Shown in pieces: positions 46,390 to 54,320 of a stretch of 54,320 nt of DNA. Origin of the DNA: a virus; the IMG/VR virus record IMGVR_UViG_3300037193_001441, positions 1 to 54,320 of that record; one strand, 5' to 3'. Made by a program: the position numbers and the translations under genes. Positions within the stretch are counted from its first letter, which is position 1; each line of letters begins with the position of its first letter. Below the pieces are notes generated by a model. That model was given only the letters and a program-made list of their open reading frames with translations, did not search any database and was not told the DNA's origin.

Positions 46390-46656
46390 ATGGAAGGCAT
46401 CCCCCTGTCAGTCCTCGACCAGCTCGGAGCCCTGGTCGTGGCGCTGCTCATCGCGCTGGGTGTCATCACACGCAAGCTGCGCTGGCACAAGGACGTGACG
46501 GAGCAGCTGTCTGCCCTGACGGAGGACCGTGACTTTTGGAGGGACACGGCACTCCGGCTTCTCGGAGTAACCGAGCAGCAGGCTGAGGCTAGCGATGTGA
46601 CGGCGAAGGTGCTGTCCGCGCTGCCGGAGCCTCCTGCCAACCGCCAGGAGACGTAG
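46390..46656 (+). CDS. Single-span holin-like or anti-holin-like protein
   Basis: The product is 88 residues; ATG 46390 follows GAAGGGCACGTG. One membrane helix (LDQLGALVVALLIALGVITR at residues 8-27) is followed by a cytoplasmic helical, charged tail (KDVTEQLSALTEDRDFWRDT). Small one-span proteins beside endolysins act in hole formation or timing. It is one of three membrane proteins near the lysin at 47200. Confidence 0.6.
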   Translation: MEGIPLSVLDQLGALVVALLIALGVITRKLRWHKDVTEQLSALTEDRDFWRDTALRLLGVTEQQAEASDVTAKVLSALPEPPANRQET

Positions 46657-46658
46657 CC

Positions 46659-46838
46659 ATGTCCCTCCGTCGCAAGAAGCGGCATCCCGTCCTCACCGAG
46701 CCGGTGATCAAGGCGGTCGTCACCGAACGTGTCAACCGTGTAGCCCACCGGTCCGAGCAGGCGATGCAGGTTCTGCGCTCCCAGCGCGACCGCAATCACT
46801 TCGCCGAACGACTTCGGCACACCCTCGGAGGGACATGA
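46659..46838 (+). CDS. 59-residue basic hypothetical protein
   Basis: ATG 46659 follows CAGGAGACGTAGCC. It is strongly basic (about one third Arg/Lys/His), with SLRRKKRHP at the start and a helix TERVNRVAHRSEQAMQVL. Its stop overlaps the next gene. Nucleic-acid or membrane-surface binding is possible. Confidence 0.55.
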   Translation: MSLRRKKRHPVLTEPVIKAVVTERVNRVAHRSEQAMQVLRSQRDRNHFAERLRHTLGGT

Positions 46839-47203
46839 TGGACTTCAACACGATCCCATGGACGGCTGCCGACATCTGGTCGCAGGTGTTCCTGATGATC
46901 GCGGCCTTCGCCTCGACGGGCTTCCCGGTCGAGTACTTCTTCCGCAGCAAGTGGCGCATCGACGGAGGGGCCAAGGTCATCCTGGCTTCCAAGACCACAC
47001 TCGCCGCACTGCTGCACGCCGCCTGGATCTTCGCCCTCGTGTATCACACCGGCTGGGTCATGCCTGACTGGCTGGCCATCTTCCTCGCCGTGGGCTTCTA
47101 CTCCGCCATTGCAGCGACACAGCTGGCCATGTGGATCTGGATGCACCGGATTCTGTCGGCCGCTGTCGTACGCTCCGAGCAGGAGGAAGGAACTCACGCA
47201 TGA
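46835..47203 (+). CDS. Holin candidate with three membrane helices
   Basis: The product is 122 residues with about three hydrophobic segments: near 14-32 (WSQVFLMIAAFASTGFPVEY), 52-72 (LAALLHAAWIFALVYHTGWV) and 76-100 (PDWLAIFLAVGFYSAIAATQ). The pattern and the gene order membrane protein then endolysin are typical of actinobacterial phages. GGAGGGAC precedes ATG 46835/46838. The last four bases overlap the endolysin ATG, so hole formation and lysis are coupled. Confidence 0.65.
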   Translation: MMDFNTIPWTAADIWSQVFLMIAAFASTGFPVEYFFRSKWRIDGGAKVILASKTTLAALLHAAWIFALVYHTGWVMPDWLAIFLAVGFYSAIAATQLAMWIWMHRILSAAVVRSEQEEGTHA

Positions 47204-48570
47204 GCACCTACAGCAGGGCCGACACCTCGATCCAGTGGTATCAGGACGACTACCCCGGAGCAGACCTCAACCTGACCCCGGAGACGATGGTCGTCGTCCT
47301 TCACACCACGGAGAGCTCGGGCTGGCCGGGGTACGGCGGCGGGACGTCCGCGCCGAACTACACCTACCACCCCATGTCGAACCAGTGGCGGGCCCACTTC
47401 CCCGACGAGAAGTCGAGCCGCGCACTCCGCAACCTCTCGGGTGGCGTCGAGACCAACACGCTGAACAGCGTGCAGGTCGAGCTGATCGGCACCTGTGACC
47501 CGCGCTACCGCGAGCGCTGGGGTGACCTGGTGGCGGGACAGGACTACGTCTTCTGGCCGAACGCCACCGACGTCCAGCTGCTCCGTGTCGCGCAGTTCCT
47601 CGCGGACCTGCACAAGCGGCACGGGCTGAAGCTCCGGGCGCCCAAGCCCTTCATCGCCTACCCGGCGTCGTACGGCGAGCACGACCACCGGATGACGTTC
47701 GCCGAGTGGCGCAACGCCGTCGGCGTCGTCGGTCACCAGCACGTCCCGGAGAACAGCCACGGCGACCCGGGCAACATCGCCATCGAAAGGATCCTCGACA
47801 TGGCGGAGAAGATCGTGAAGCCCAAGGCCGACGACACCAAGATCCCGGTCGCCGGGCTGGTGCTGAGCAAGGGGCCGAGCGACCACGCTCCGTTCGTCAA
47901 GGACTTCTGGTTCAGCGCCCGGGACGAGTCTCGCTTCCGCGTCGGCTTCTGGAACCTCAACCACGGCACGAACGCCAACGAGGCTTCCCCGCTGCTGTCG
48001 AAGATGAAGAAGCTCGGCTGCGGCCTGCTCATCCTCAACGAGGTGAAGCGGAGCCGCGGCATCCTCGAGCTGCTCCGTGGCCTGGGCTACGAGGTCGCCT
48101 ACAACGACCCGGAGTTCTGCGTCGCCTGGCTGCCGCGTCTGTGGGAGGACCGCTGGGACCGGGACCTGGTGCTCAGCGAGCACGACTACTGGCTCAGCCG
48201 CAACGAGGCGCTGCTGGTCCGGCTCGAGCACAAGCCGACCGGCCGCGAGCTCAAGGCGATCTCCGAGCACCTGCCGGCCCACATCGTGCGCCGGGACCAC
48301 CCGACGTTCGAGAACGTGCTCGAGGTCCACAAGGACGCGGCGCAGAAGAACGCGAAGCTGGCCGAGCGGACGCCGGACGACGTCGCCATCCTCATCGGGC
48401 GCGACTCCAACATCGACCCGAAGCGCGACCGGCCGGTCTACCGAGACACCTGGGACTGGGCCTACAAGGGCTACGACTACGTCCGGTCGCCCGACCCGAC
48501 GCACGGCGGCAGCCGTCACATCGACGAGTTCCTCACCAAGGGGCTCCGGTCCCGTCCTGCGAAGGGGTAG
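47200..48570 (+). CDS. Endolysin: N-acetylmuramoyl-L-alanine amidase fused to a DNase I-like (EEP) domain
   Basis: The protein has 456 residues from ATG 47200, preceded by AGGAGGAAGGAACTCACGC. Residues about 10-205 are an Amidase_2/PGRP-type domain: His35 in VVLHTTES and the zinc/catalytic end GHQHVPENSHGDPG at 178-191. Residues about 235-456 look like an endonuclease/exonuclease/phosphatase fold: FWNLNHG (Asn252), LNEV (Glu281), SEHLPAH (His357), GRDSN (Asp402, Asn404) and RHIDEF (His440, Asp442), the usual order N-E-H-DxN-HD. The first domain cuts the peptidoglycan stem peptide; the second would cut nucleic acid or a phosphoester (substrate unknown). No cell-wall-binding repeat is seen. Confidence 0.75.
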   Translation: MSTYSRADTSIQWYQDDYPGADLNLTPETMVVVLHTTESSGWPGYGGGTSAPNYTYHPMSNQWRAHFPDEKSSRALRNLSGGVETNTLNSVQVELIGTCDPRYRERWGDLVAGQDYVFWPNATDVQLLRVAQFLADLHKRHGLKLRAPKPFIAYPASYGEHDHRMTFAEWRNAVGVVGHQHVPENSHGDPGNIAIERILDMAEKIVKPKADDTKIPVAGLVLSKGPSDHAPFVKDFWFSARDESRFRVGFWNLNHGTNANEASPLLSKMKKLGCGLLILNEVKRSRGILELLRGLGYEVAYNDPEFCVAWLPRLWEDRWDRDLVLSEHDYWLSRNEALLVRLEHKPTGRELKAISEHLPAHIVRRDHPTFENVLEVHKDAAQKNAKLAERTPDDVAILIGRDSNIDPKRDRPVYRDTWDWAYKGYDYVRSPDPTHGGSRHIDEFLTKGLRSRPAKG

Positions 48571-48573
48571 CAC

Positions 48574-48804
48574 ATGAACGTTGCATCCATCCTGGCTGCC
48601 GCGCTGCAGAAGGTCCCGGCCTGGCTCCGGTTCTCCCTGCTCGTGGTGTTCGCTCTGACCGTGGTGGTCGTGGCCATCCTGCGGATCTTCCACGTCGACC
48701 TGCCGTACGACGAGATCAACCAGACCCTGGTGCTCATCGGCGGCTACCTCGGCGTGCAGTCCGCGGCCAACGTCCCCGGCACCGGGAAGCGCGCTCGGGA
48801 GTAA
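48574..48804 (+). CDS. Second holin-like membrane protein, 76 residues
   Basis: It starts three bases after the endolysin stop. One strong helix (LRFSLLVVFALTVVVVAILR at about 19-37) and a weaker one (TLVLIGGYLGVQSAANV) are followed by a basic tail. It matches the position of holins that follow amidase genes. Confidence 0.6.
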   Translation: MNVASILAAALQKVPAWLRFSLLVVFALTVVVVAILRIFHVDLPYDEINQTLVLIGGYLGVQSAANVPGTGKRARE

Positions 48805-48807
48805 GCC

Positions 48808-50238
48808 ATGCCGCTGCCTGCAGGAGAAGCTGGACCGTCGTACACCACGACGGGGCCCCCGAAGTCGGGGAACCAGACTCAGAGCTCGACGCCGTACACC
48901 ACGACGACGTCGACTCAGAGCACGACCAGTTACGACGCGCCGGCTCCGCATGTCATCCCCGAGCAGACTCCGGTCGAGCCGGAGAAGGTGCTGCAGCTGT
49001 TCCAGCCTCCGGCCAACGTGGACGTGACGGAATCGCCTCTCGACTTCGACTCGCTGTTCACCGATGAGCAGCGAGCCGAGATGAAGGAAGCGCTGGGCGA
49101 GGACCGCCGTGCCGAGCGCCTCGATCGTCGCGCCGGCCGCGTGCTCGAGCGCCGAGGCGTCATGCCTATGGTCAACGGGCCCGGCGTGGTGATCAACGGC
49201 CAGATGGTGATGACGCCGCAGACCAACCCGGCGTACGCCGTGGAGAAGGCCGAGCTGCTGCAGCGTTGGGACCGGAAGCGGGCGCTGGACCCTGGCGGCC
49301 GGAAGGACTCCAAGGAGCCGGGCCAGCGCAAGCGCGACAAGCCCGACACCGAGGCGATGTCGTGGGACGAGTACAACGCGCTCACCGACGCGCAGCGCGC
49401 GGCTGTCGACTTCAACGGGATGCTCGTCCAGGCGGTGCGCAAGGACAAGAAGCTGAACCGCACCGGTGGGTACGACGACGTGACCGATGACGAGCGCGCT
49501 GTCTACGACCGCACCGTCGAGAAGCTGCTGGGCGAGGACTCCGGCTCCCGGCTCTACGCGCCGGAGACCGTGGCCATGCTGCAGCAGATCGACATTCCCG
49601 ACGCGGCCAGCGACCTCGACGACTTCCTGCGCCTGAAGGTGGCGATCACCGACAAGGACCTGAAGCGGATCGCTGCGTGGGAGGAGAACGCCACGGCCGA
49701 GGAGCCGACGGTCGACGAGACCGGCCGCGGCAACTACGAGCTCGCGCCGACCGAGGCGCTCGAGGACCGCACGCAGATGCAGCTCGAGTTCGCCGACGCG
49801 ACCACCGACCTGCAGCAGTCGCTGGCCGAGGGCAACCAGCTGCTCGCCACCTGGCGGCAGACCGCGATGATGGCGCGCAACGAGGACCTGCAGTACTACG
49901 GTGGCGACCTCAACAGCGCGAAGGTGCCGATCGGCTTCGAGCCTCCGAAGTTCTCGACCGACGCCTACGGCAACGCCATCGCGGAGAACGCCGCGGCCTA
50001 CTTCCAGATCCAGTTCGACAACCTGGCGAACGCGGCTGGCGACCAGAACTACATCAACCAGGTGCTGTCCGACACCCGGGCCATGCTCGAGCCCCGTGGT
50101 CAGCTGCAGGACTTCTACAACTACATCGACATCAAGTCGAAGCAGGCGGAGCAGTTCGGCGGGTACAGCAACCCGAACCCGAATGTGCAGTACCGTTCTC
50201 CCGAGGAGTTCCGCAAGGTACTCGGGCTGAGCCGATAG
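48808..50238 (+). CDS. Virion protein of unknown function (internal protein candidate)
   Basis: The product is 476 residues, starting three bases after the previous stop. A long Thr/Ser-rich disordered N-tail (about 1-45) is followed by helical, charged sequence (RRAERLDRRAGRVLERRG) and a mostly alpha-helical C-terminal half with QIQFDNLANAAGDQNYINQV. Disordered-plus-helical design and its place before the tail tube genes suit an internal or ejection protein of a podovirus, but the family is not recognised. Confidence 0.6.
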   Translation: MPLPAGEAGPSYTTTGPPKSGNQTQSSTPYTTTTSTQSTTSYDAPAPHVIPEQTPVEPEKVLQLFQPPANVDVTESPLDFDSLFTDEQRAEMKEALGEDRRAERLDRRAGRVLERRGVMPMVNGPGVVINGQMVMTPQTNPAYAVEKAELLQRWDRKRALDPGGRKDSKEPGQRKRDKPDTEAMSWDEYNALTDAQRAAVDFNGMLVQAVRKDKKLNRTGGYDDVTDDERAVYDRTVEKLLGEDSGSRLYAPETVAMLQQIDIPDAASDLDDFLRLKVAITDKDLKRIAAWEENATAEEPTVDETGRGNYELAPTEALEDRTQMQLEFADATTDLQQSLAEGNQLLATWRQTAMMARNEDLQYYGGDLNSAKVPIGFEPPKFSTDAYGNAIAENAAAYFQIQFDNLANAAGDQNYINQVLSDTRAMLEPRGQLQDFYNYIDIKSKQAEQFGGYSNPNPNVQYRSPEEFRKVLGLSR

Positions 50239-50247
50239 GGGAGGGAC

Positions 50248-51279
50248 ATGGCAGACAACATCCCCACGCCGCCCACCGGGCCGCCGCCCAACAGCCCGCC
50301 CCCGGGTGGAGGCAACGGCACGAACACCGGCACCGGGCCCGGCAACAACACCGGGAACTCCGGCAACAGCGGGAACCGCAACGGCAACGGTGGCGGCCGA
50401 GACCGCGACGGAGGCGGTGGCGGCGGCTACAAGTCGAAGGCCGCGAGGAAGTACCTGCAGCAGGCCGAGACCCTCGACGAGCAGATCGAGGCGCTCCTCG
50501 ACGCGCTCGGCGTCGGCAAGGGCCGTGGCGCGTTCTACCGTGCGCTGAAGCAGCGGCTCGAGAACGTCGGCCTGGTCCAGCGCCAGCAGGACCGCATCGT
50601 CATGGAGGGCTACCGCGACCGGGTCAAGAGCCTGCGCGGGGCCAAGGACGACAACGAGGCGGCGCTGGCCGACCAGGACTTCGCGGCAGGCAACAACCTG
50701 AACCGCGAGCGAGCCAACGCGGTGAGCGAGGCCATGATGCAGGGCGCGGGCGAGAGCGACCTCCTGCGCTCCCAGGCCATGTCACTGCGGTCGTGGGACT
50801 CCAACCAGTCCGAGGTGCGCCGGTCGTACTCCGACACGATGCGCTCGATCAACTCCTCGCTGACCGACCTGAACATCGACACCAAGACCGCTCGGACCAA
50901 CCTGGCGACCGAGGCGAATGCCGACCGCGAGCAGCTGTGGGCCGCCTACTACGGCCAGCGCTCCGAGGCGTTCACGCAGCTCGGCAACATCTACGGCCAG
51001 CAGGCGGAGCTCTACACGCTGGCCCAGGAGATGAAGGGGTCGAAGAAGACCAAGGGCAAGCTCAAGCACGCCGAGAGCATGATGGGCGAGTACTTCGACG
51101 CGGCCACCACCGCGGCCGGTCAGGCGTGGGACAACCCCGGCATCAGCCGGCGCCTGCGTCGCTGGGACGGGCGTGAGGAGTTCGAGCAGGTCAACAACCG
51201 CTCTCGGCTCAGCCAGGCGACCACCAACGTCAGCCTCGACCGGCCCGAGGGCGCAACGCTGCGGGAGTGGACGGCATGA
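50248..51279 (+). CDS. Internal virion / ejection protein candidate
   Basis: The product is 343 residues; AGGGGAGGGAC precedes ATG 50248. The N-terminal 60 residues are Gly/Asn/Pro-rich and disordered; the rest is one long set of charged helices (RERANAVSEAMMQGAG, then NADREQLWAAYYGQRSEAF), as in T7 gp14-like internal core proteins that pass into the cell with DNA. The similarity is in style, not in sequence I can name. The next gene overlaps its stop. Confidence 0.55.
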   Translation: MADNIPTPPTGPPPNSPPPGGGNGTNTGTGPGNNTGNSGNSGNRNGNGGGRDRDGGGGGGYKSKAARKYLQQAETLDEQIEALLDALGVGKGRGAFYRALKQRLENVGLVQRQQDRIVMEGYRDRVKSLRGAKDDNEAALADQDFAAGNNLNRERANAVSEAMMQGAGESDLLRSQAMSLRSWDSNQSEVRRSYSDTMRSINSSLTDLNIDTKTARTNLATEANADREQLWAAYYGQRSEAFTQLGNIYGQQAELYTLAQEMKGSKKTKGKLKHAESMMGEYFDAATTAAGQAWDNPGISRRLRRWDGREEFEQVNNRSRLSQATTNVSLDRPEGATLREWTA

Positions 51280-52079
51280 GCGAGATCAACCCGGAGCTGA
51301 ACCTCACGCTCGACGATGCCGTGCGCGAGGTGCTCGCCAACCTGACCGGCCTCGACCTGCAGTACGACCCCCGCTACGACCGCTACAACGCCGTCGCCCG
51401 GCAGCTGAACCGAGCGATGCGGGCCTGCGCGCTCGAGAAGGAGTGGTCCTACTTCTCCGACGTGACGGTCGTAGGCCAGTCCTCGACCGACCAGCAGGTC
51501 GTCCAGCTGACCAACGTTCAGCGGCCGCGGGTCGTCAACGACGACGCCGTGCGACTGTGCCGACCGGACACCGGCATCCCGGTCCAGTGGGCCTACTTCC
51601 TCCCTCGTGACGCCCTTCACAAGTACCGCAGCCGTGACGGCCTGTGGTGCTCGGTCACCCGGACGAAGATCACCTTCAGCCGGCCGCTGTTCAGTAGCGA
51701 GGACGGGCTCGACATCGAGCTGCCGATCATGCGCGAGCCGACCATGTTCGACCTGCCCGAGCAGCCGGAAGACCCGACGCAGCCGCTGACCGAGTTCCCG
51801 GCCGAGCTGCGTGAGCAGCCCATCGACTTCCCGTACCCCGACCTGGTGATCCTCCGCGCGGCCTACTACTACGCGCAGACCGACCCGGTCATGCAGCCGC
51901 GCGTGCAGACGCTCGAGGCTCAGTACAAGGACCTGATGTACCAGCTCCTGGAGCGTGACGACCGGATGACCGACAGCCCGTTCCTCAACGACTTCCAGGT
52001 CCCGATCGCCAACAGCGTGAACTCCACCAGCGAGGGCGGCTGGTGGAGGAGTCACCCGCACAGTGACGAGCGCCGCTGA
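51276..52079 (+). CDS. Tail tubular protein A-like (adaptor) protein
   Basis: The protein has 267 residues; ATG 51276 overlaps the previous stop as ATGA. It resembles gp11-type tail adaptors: an N-terminal helical region LTLDDAVREVLANL and NAVARQLNRAMRACALEKEW, a beta domain, and a C-terminal helix DLVILRAAYYYAQTDPVMQ typical of the ring-forming adaptor. It precedes the gp12-like nozzle gene, which is the expected order. Confidence 0.75.
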   Translation: MSEINPELNLTLDDAVREVLANLTGLDLQYDPRYDRYNAVARQLNRAMRACALEKEWSYFSDVTVVGQSSTDQQVVQLTNVQRPRVVNDDAVRLCRPDTGIPVQWAYFLPRDALHKYRSRDGLWCSVTRTKITFSRPLFSSEDGLDIELPIMREPTMFDLPEQPEDPTQPLTEFPAELREQPIDFPYPDLVILRAAYYYAQTDPVMQPRVQTLEAQYKDLMYQLLERDDRMTDSPFLNDFQVPIANSVNSTSEGGWWRSHPHSDERR

Positions 52080-52207
52080 TGGGGCTCCTGCAGGCGTTTC
52101 CCGCCCCTTCCAGCCTCCCGGAGGTAGCTGACCAGCTCGGGATGCTGGCGGGCGCTCTGACGACCGTGGAGCCTGTCTCCGTGGCCCTGCAGCCCTGGGA
52201 GGACTGA
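52079..52207 (+). CDS. 42-residue hypothetical peptide between tail genes
   Basis: ATG 52079 overlaps the preceding stop (TGATG) and its own stop overlaps the next start (TGATG). It is hydrophobic but not membrane-like (LLQAFPAPSSLPEVADQLGM), with many Leu, Ala and Pro. Coupling on both sides supports translation; function unknown. Confidence 0.5.
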   Translation: MGLLQAFPAPSSLPEVADQLGMLAGALTTVEPVSVALQPWED

Positions 52208-54320
52208 TGCCCCCGAAGGCCAAGATCCCGGCCCCCATCGACCGGCCGCTCTCCCGCGCCTACCTGCGCGAGTTCACCGGCTGGTCCACGGCCTACCCGC
52301 CGGGGATCTCCGAGCCGACGTCGCTGCGGATCATGGAGAACGTCATGATCAACCGCGACGGGTCGGCGCGTGTCCGGCCTGGGATGCGCTACATCAGCTT
52401 CGAGTCCAGCGGTATCCCGCTCGGTGGCACGCTGCAGTGGGTCGGGAGCCACGAGGCGTTCTACCTCGACGACGGCCGCAAGGCGTACCTCTTCTACGCC
52501 CGCACCAGCTCGGGCGAGCTCGAGCCGCGCGTCATGGTCTACGACGAGACGCAGGACCCTCCGCTCTACCTGGCCGAGCTCGAGGACGCGGAGATCGACT
52601 TCGACCTCCGAGGCGAGGGTATCGTCGACCTCCGCTTCACCGCGGCCACGACGTACGTGAAGTACCTGCAGATCGACAACAAGATCTTCGCGCTGAGCAA
52701 TGCCGGCGAGTCGATGAAGATGTTCCATGTCGGCGCGGGCAAGTGGGCACAGGGCCTGGCCTCGATCGAGGTTCCGAGCTGGACGGTGGCCGACAAGCTC
52801 GACGTCGTGCATCCCTCCGCAGACTGGGTCAACGCCACGAACGCGGAGGAGGTCCGTCGCAACCTGATCCGCAACCCGAGCTTCGAGACGAACCTCGAGA
52901 ACTGGACCTTCGCCGACAACGTCGACCAGAGCCGGGTCAACACCGACGACCCGGCGCGCGGCGACTGGCACGCTCGCGTCAAGATGAACGCGGGCAACAA
53001 CCCTGACCCGTGGACCGGCGGCATCCTGCAGGGCTACTGGGCCCGTACCACGATCAACGACATCGAGGCCGGGAAGCGCTACGAGTTCTCCGTCGGCCTC
53101 AAGCGCGACGACCCGTGGCCGACCGACAACAAGCGGCTCACGGTCTTCATCGAGTGGCGGCGTGCCAACGGCTCCCGGATCAAGCTGCAGGAGTTCCCCA
53201 CCCGCGAGCTCACCACGACCTACCGCCGGTTCTACACCGGCCGCATGAAGGCACCGGACAAGGCCGACCAGCTCCGCATCTTCATCGCGTTCCGCACGCC
53301 GAACCAGGACGAGTGCGCGTTCTTCATGGACGGCGCCATGCTCGAGCAGACCTGGCAGACGAGCAACTCCTACTACGACGCGAGCATGACTCCGCCGGAC
53401 GGGATGACCTACATCTGGAACGAGGACCCGCACGACTCCGCGTCCATCGCGCTCGAGACCATCGGCTCCTGGGTGACCCGACCGACCGCGGAGGAGGAGT
53501 CCACCGAGACGCTGATCCACTCCGACCGCAAGCAGAACGGCTACTCGTTCGCCTACTTCTACACGTTCTACAACGAGATCGGCGAGAGCGCCCCGAGCCA
53601 GATGACGGTGGTCAAGACCCAGCGCCCGTGGGTGGCCTGGGTGTGGGAGAGCGCCAACGCTCAGGGTGAGCCGTCGGGCAACGCGGTGAAGAACGGCGAC
53701 CTCGCGGCCGACCAGCTCGTGGCCATGATCCCCGAGCACGTGTGGAACTCCGCGCTCGAGCAGGACGCGCTGGGCTGGAACCTCTACATGCTGACCTGGT
53801 CGGACCAGGACAGCGTGCCGGTCGACGCGGTGATGATCGGGCAGAAGGAGTTCGACGAGAACACCACGTTCGAGAAGGACTCCTGGATGCGGCACAGCCC
53901 GGAGACCAGCGACTGGCCGTTCTCGATGGGTCTGCCGAACGGGACCAACCGCTTCAACTACTCCGACCCGCAGAGCGCTGGCAACGGCATCGTGGCCGCC
54001 GACCGGATGGTGCTGGTCTACGACCCGCAGCAGCAGGCGCGAATCCGCTGGACCTCGAACCAGCAGGGCTCCTACGTCGACTTCTCCGCCAACAAGGGTG
54101 GCGGCTACAAGACGCTGACGTCGGGCAACCTCTACATCCCGGCAGCCGTGAAGCTGTGGCAGAACCCTCAGTCGGCCGACACGCTCACGATTCTGTGCCT
54201 GGGCACGGACGGCCAGAGCACCGGCTACTACATGGCGCCGGCCCAGGTCGCGTCGCAGTCCGAGGCCGTCAACATCATGGGCTTCGAGGAGACCACGGCC
54301 ACGCCGGGCACGACGTCGCC
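52207..54320 (+). CDS. Tail tubular protein B-like (nozzle) protein, 5' part; continues at base 1
   Basis: This gene runs off the right end and continues at the left end; joined across the circle it is 2,844 nt, 947 residues. Its ATG overlaps the preceding stop as TGATG. The N-terminus has the style of podovirus gp12-type nozzle proteins: a stretch with GISEP, then ENVMINRDGSARVRPGMRYI near residues 44-63. Near residues 217-400 there is a beta-rich insert beginning RNPSFETN, typical of carbohydrate-binding modules of the CBM4/9 type. Further on, MVLVYDPQQQARIRWTSNQ and GSYVDFSANKGGG are also gp12-like. It follows a tail tubular A-like gene and precedes the fibres, the order expected for a short-tailed phage. 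Assignment is by motif and position. Confidence 0.75.
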   Translation, partial: MPPKAKIPAPIDRPLSRAYLREFTGWSTAYPPGISEPTSLRIMENVMINRDGSARVRPGMRYISFESSGIPLGGTLQWVGSHEAFYLDDGRKAYLFYARTSSGELEPRVMVYDETQDPPLYLAELEDAEIDFDLRGEGIVDLRFTAATTYVKYLQIDNKIFALSNAGESMKMFHVGAGKWAQGLASIEVPSWTVADKLDVVHPSADWVNATNAEEVRRNLIRNPSFETNLENWTFADNVDQSRVNTDDPARGDWHARVKMNAGNNPDPWTGGILQGYWARTTINDIEAGKRYEFSVGLKRDDPWPTDNKRLTVFIEWRRANGSRIKLQEFPTRELTTTYRRFYTGRMKAPDKADQLRIFIAFRTPNQDECAFFMDGAMLEQTWQTSNSYYDASMTPPDGMTYIWNEDPHDSASIALETIGSWVTRPTAEEESTETLIHSDRKQNGYSFAYFYTFYNEIGESAPSQMTVVKTQRPWVAWVWESANAQGEPSGNAVKNGDLAADQLVAMIPEHVWNSALEQDALGWNLYMLTWSDQDSVPVDAVMIGQKEFDENTTFEKDSWMRHSPETSDWPFSMGLPNGTNRFNYSDPQSAGNGIVAADRMVLVYDPQQQARIRWTSNQQGSYVDFSANKGGGYKTLTSGNLYIPAAVKLWQNPQSADTLTILCLGTDGQSTGYYMAPAQVASQSEAVNIMGFEETTATPGTTS
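54180..54320. repeat. Right copy of 141-bp terminal direct repeat
   Basis: This is the same sequence as bases 1-141. It lies inside the coding sequence of the tail tubular B-like gene, not in an intergenic region, which argues against a packaging-site repeat and for a circular assembly. Confidence 0.95.

Noticed and set aside
1-54320. Prophage or temperate lifestyle
   Set aside because: No integrase, excisionase, repressor/antirepressor pair or attachment site is visible.

Overview
The window is the genome of a tailed phage, most likely a podovirus-type virion of a high-GC Gram-positive (actinobacterial) host. The evidence is a GC-rich, strongly GC3-biased coding style, purine-rich ribosome binding sites, and a full set of phage genes: portal, major capsid candidate, two tail-tube-like proteins, fibres, endolysin with holin-like proteins, and terminase. 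The first 141 bases are repeated exactly as the last 141, so the molecule closes into a 54,179-bp circle (or is circularly permuted), and one gene (52207 to 871) crosses the junction. I see no integrase, repressor or partition gene, so it reads as a virulent phage. The host genus cannot be read from the sequence.

There are two transcription blocks. Replication genes are on the minus strand (about 27721 down to 11074): a PD-(D/E)XK nuclease, a single-strand DNA-binding candidate, family A DNA polymerase, RuvC-like resolvase, SF2 helicase, SF3 helicase, primase-polymerase, a MoxR AAA+ ATPase with a VWA partner, a nucleotidyltransferase-like protein, zinc-finger proteins, and a tRNA-Leu. Virion, lysis and packaging genes are on the plus strand (28172 to the end, continuing from 1 to 11084): a protein of about 4,680 residues, a small membrane protein, portal, capsid, lysis genes, internal virion candidates, tail tubes, fibres, then a second module with head-assembly candidates and terminase. 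The blocks diverge near 27.7 kb and converge near 11.08 kb. Many adjacent genes overlap as ATGA, GTGA or TGATG.

The control DNA is unusual. The 850-bp gap at 26638-27487 holds a chain of hairpins, most with short loops, then an array of ten GTAGTCAC-type sites arranged as a large imperfect palindrome, then more palindromes. A second copy of the palindromic array lies at 5629-5847, before the packaging module. Next to the first lies a roughly 200-bp AT-rich island (25% GC over its 120-bp core), a plausible origin. U-less GC-rich hairpins follow many transcription units, and a GGAACTC leader precedes many starts.

Most interesting are: the giant presumptive virion protein, which carries a DYDGD motif in a context resembling the catalytic double-psi beta-barrel of cellular RNA polymerases, in a phage with no other visible RNA polymerase; the hairpin-rich control regions, which could be its promoters; an amidase endolysin fused to a DNase I-like (EEP) domain; a four-copy C-x2-C-x12-H-x-C zinc finger set including a 30-residue one-finger protein; and two fibres sharing one C-terminal module.
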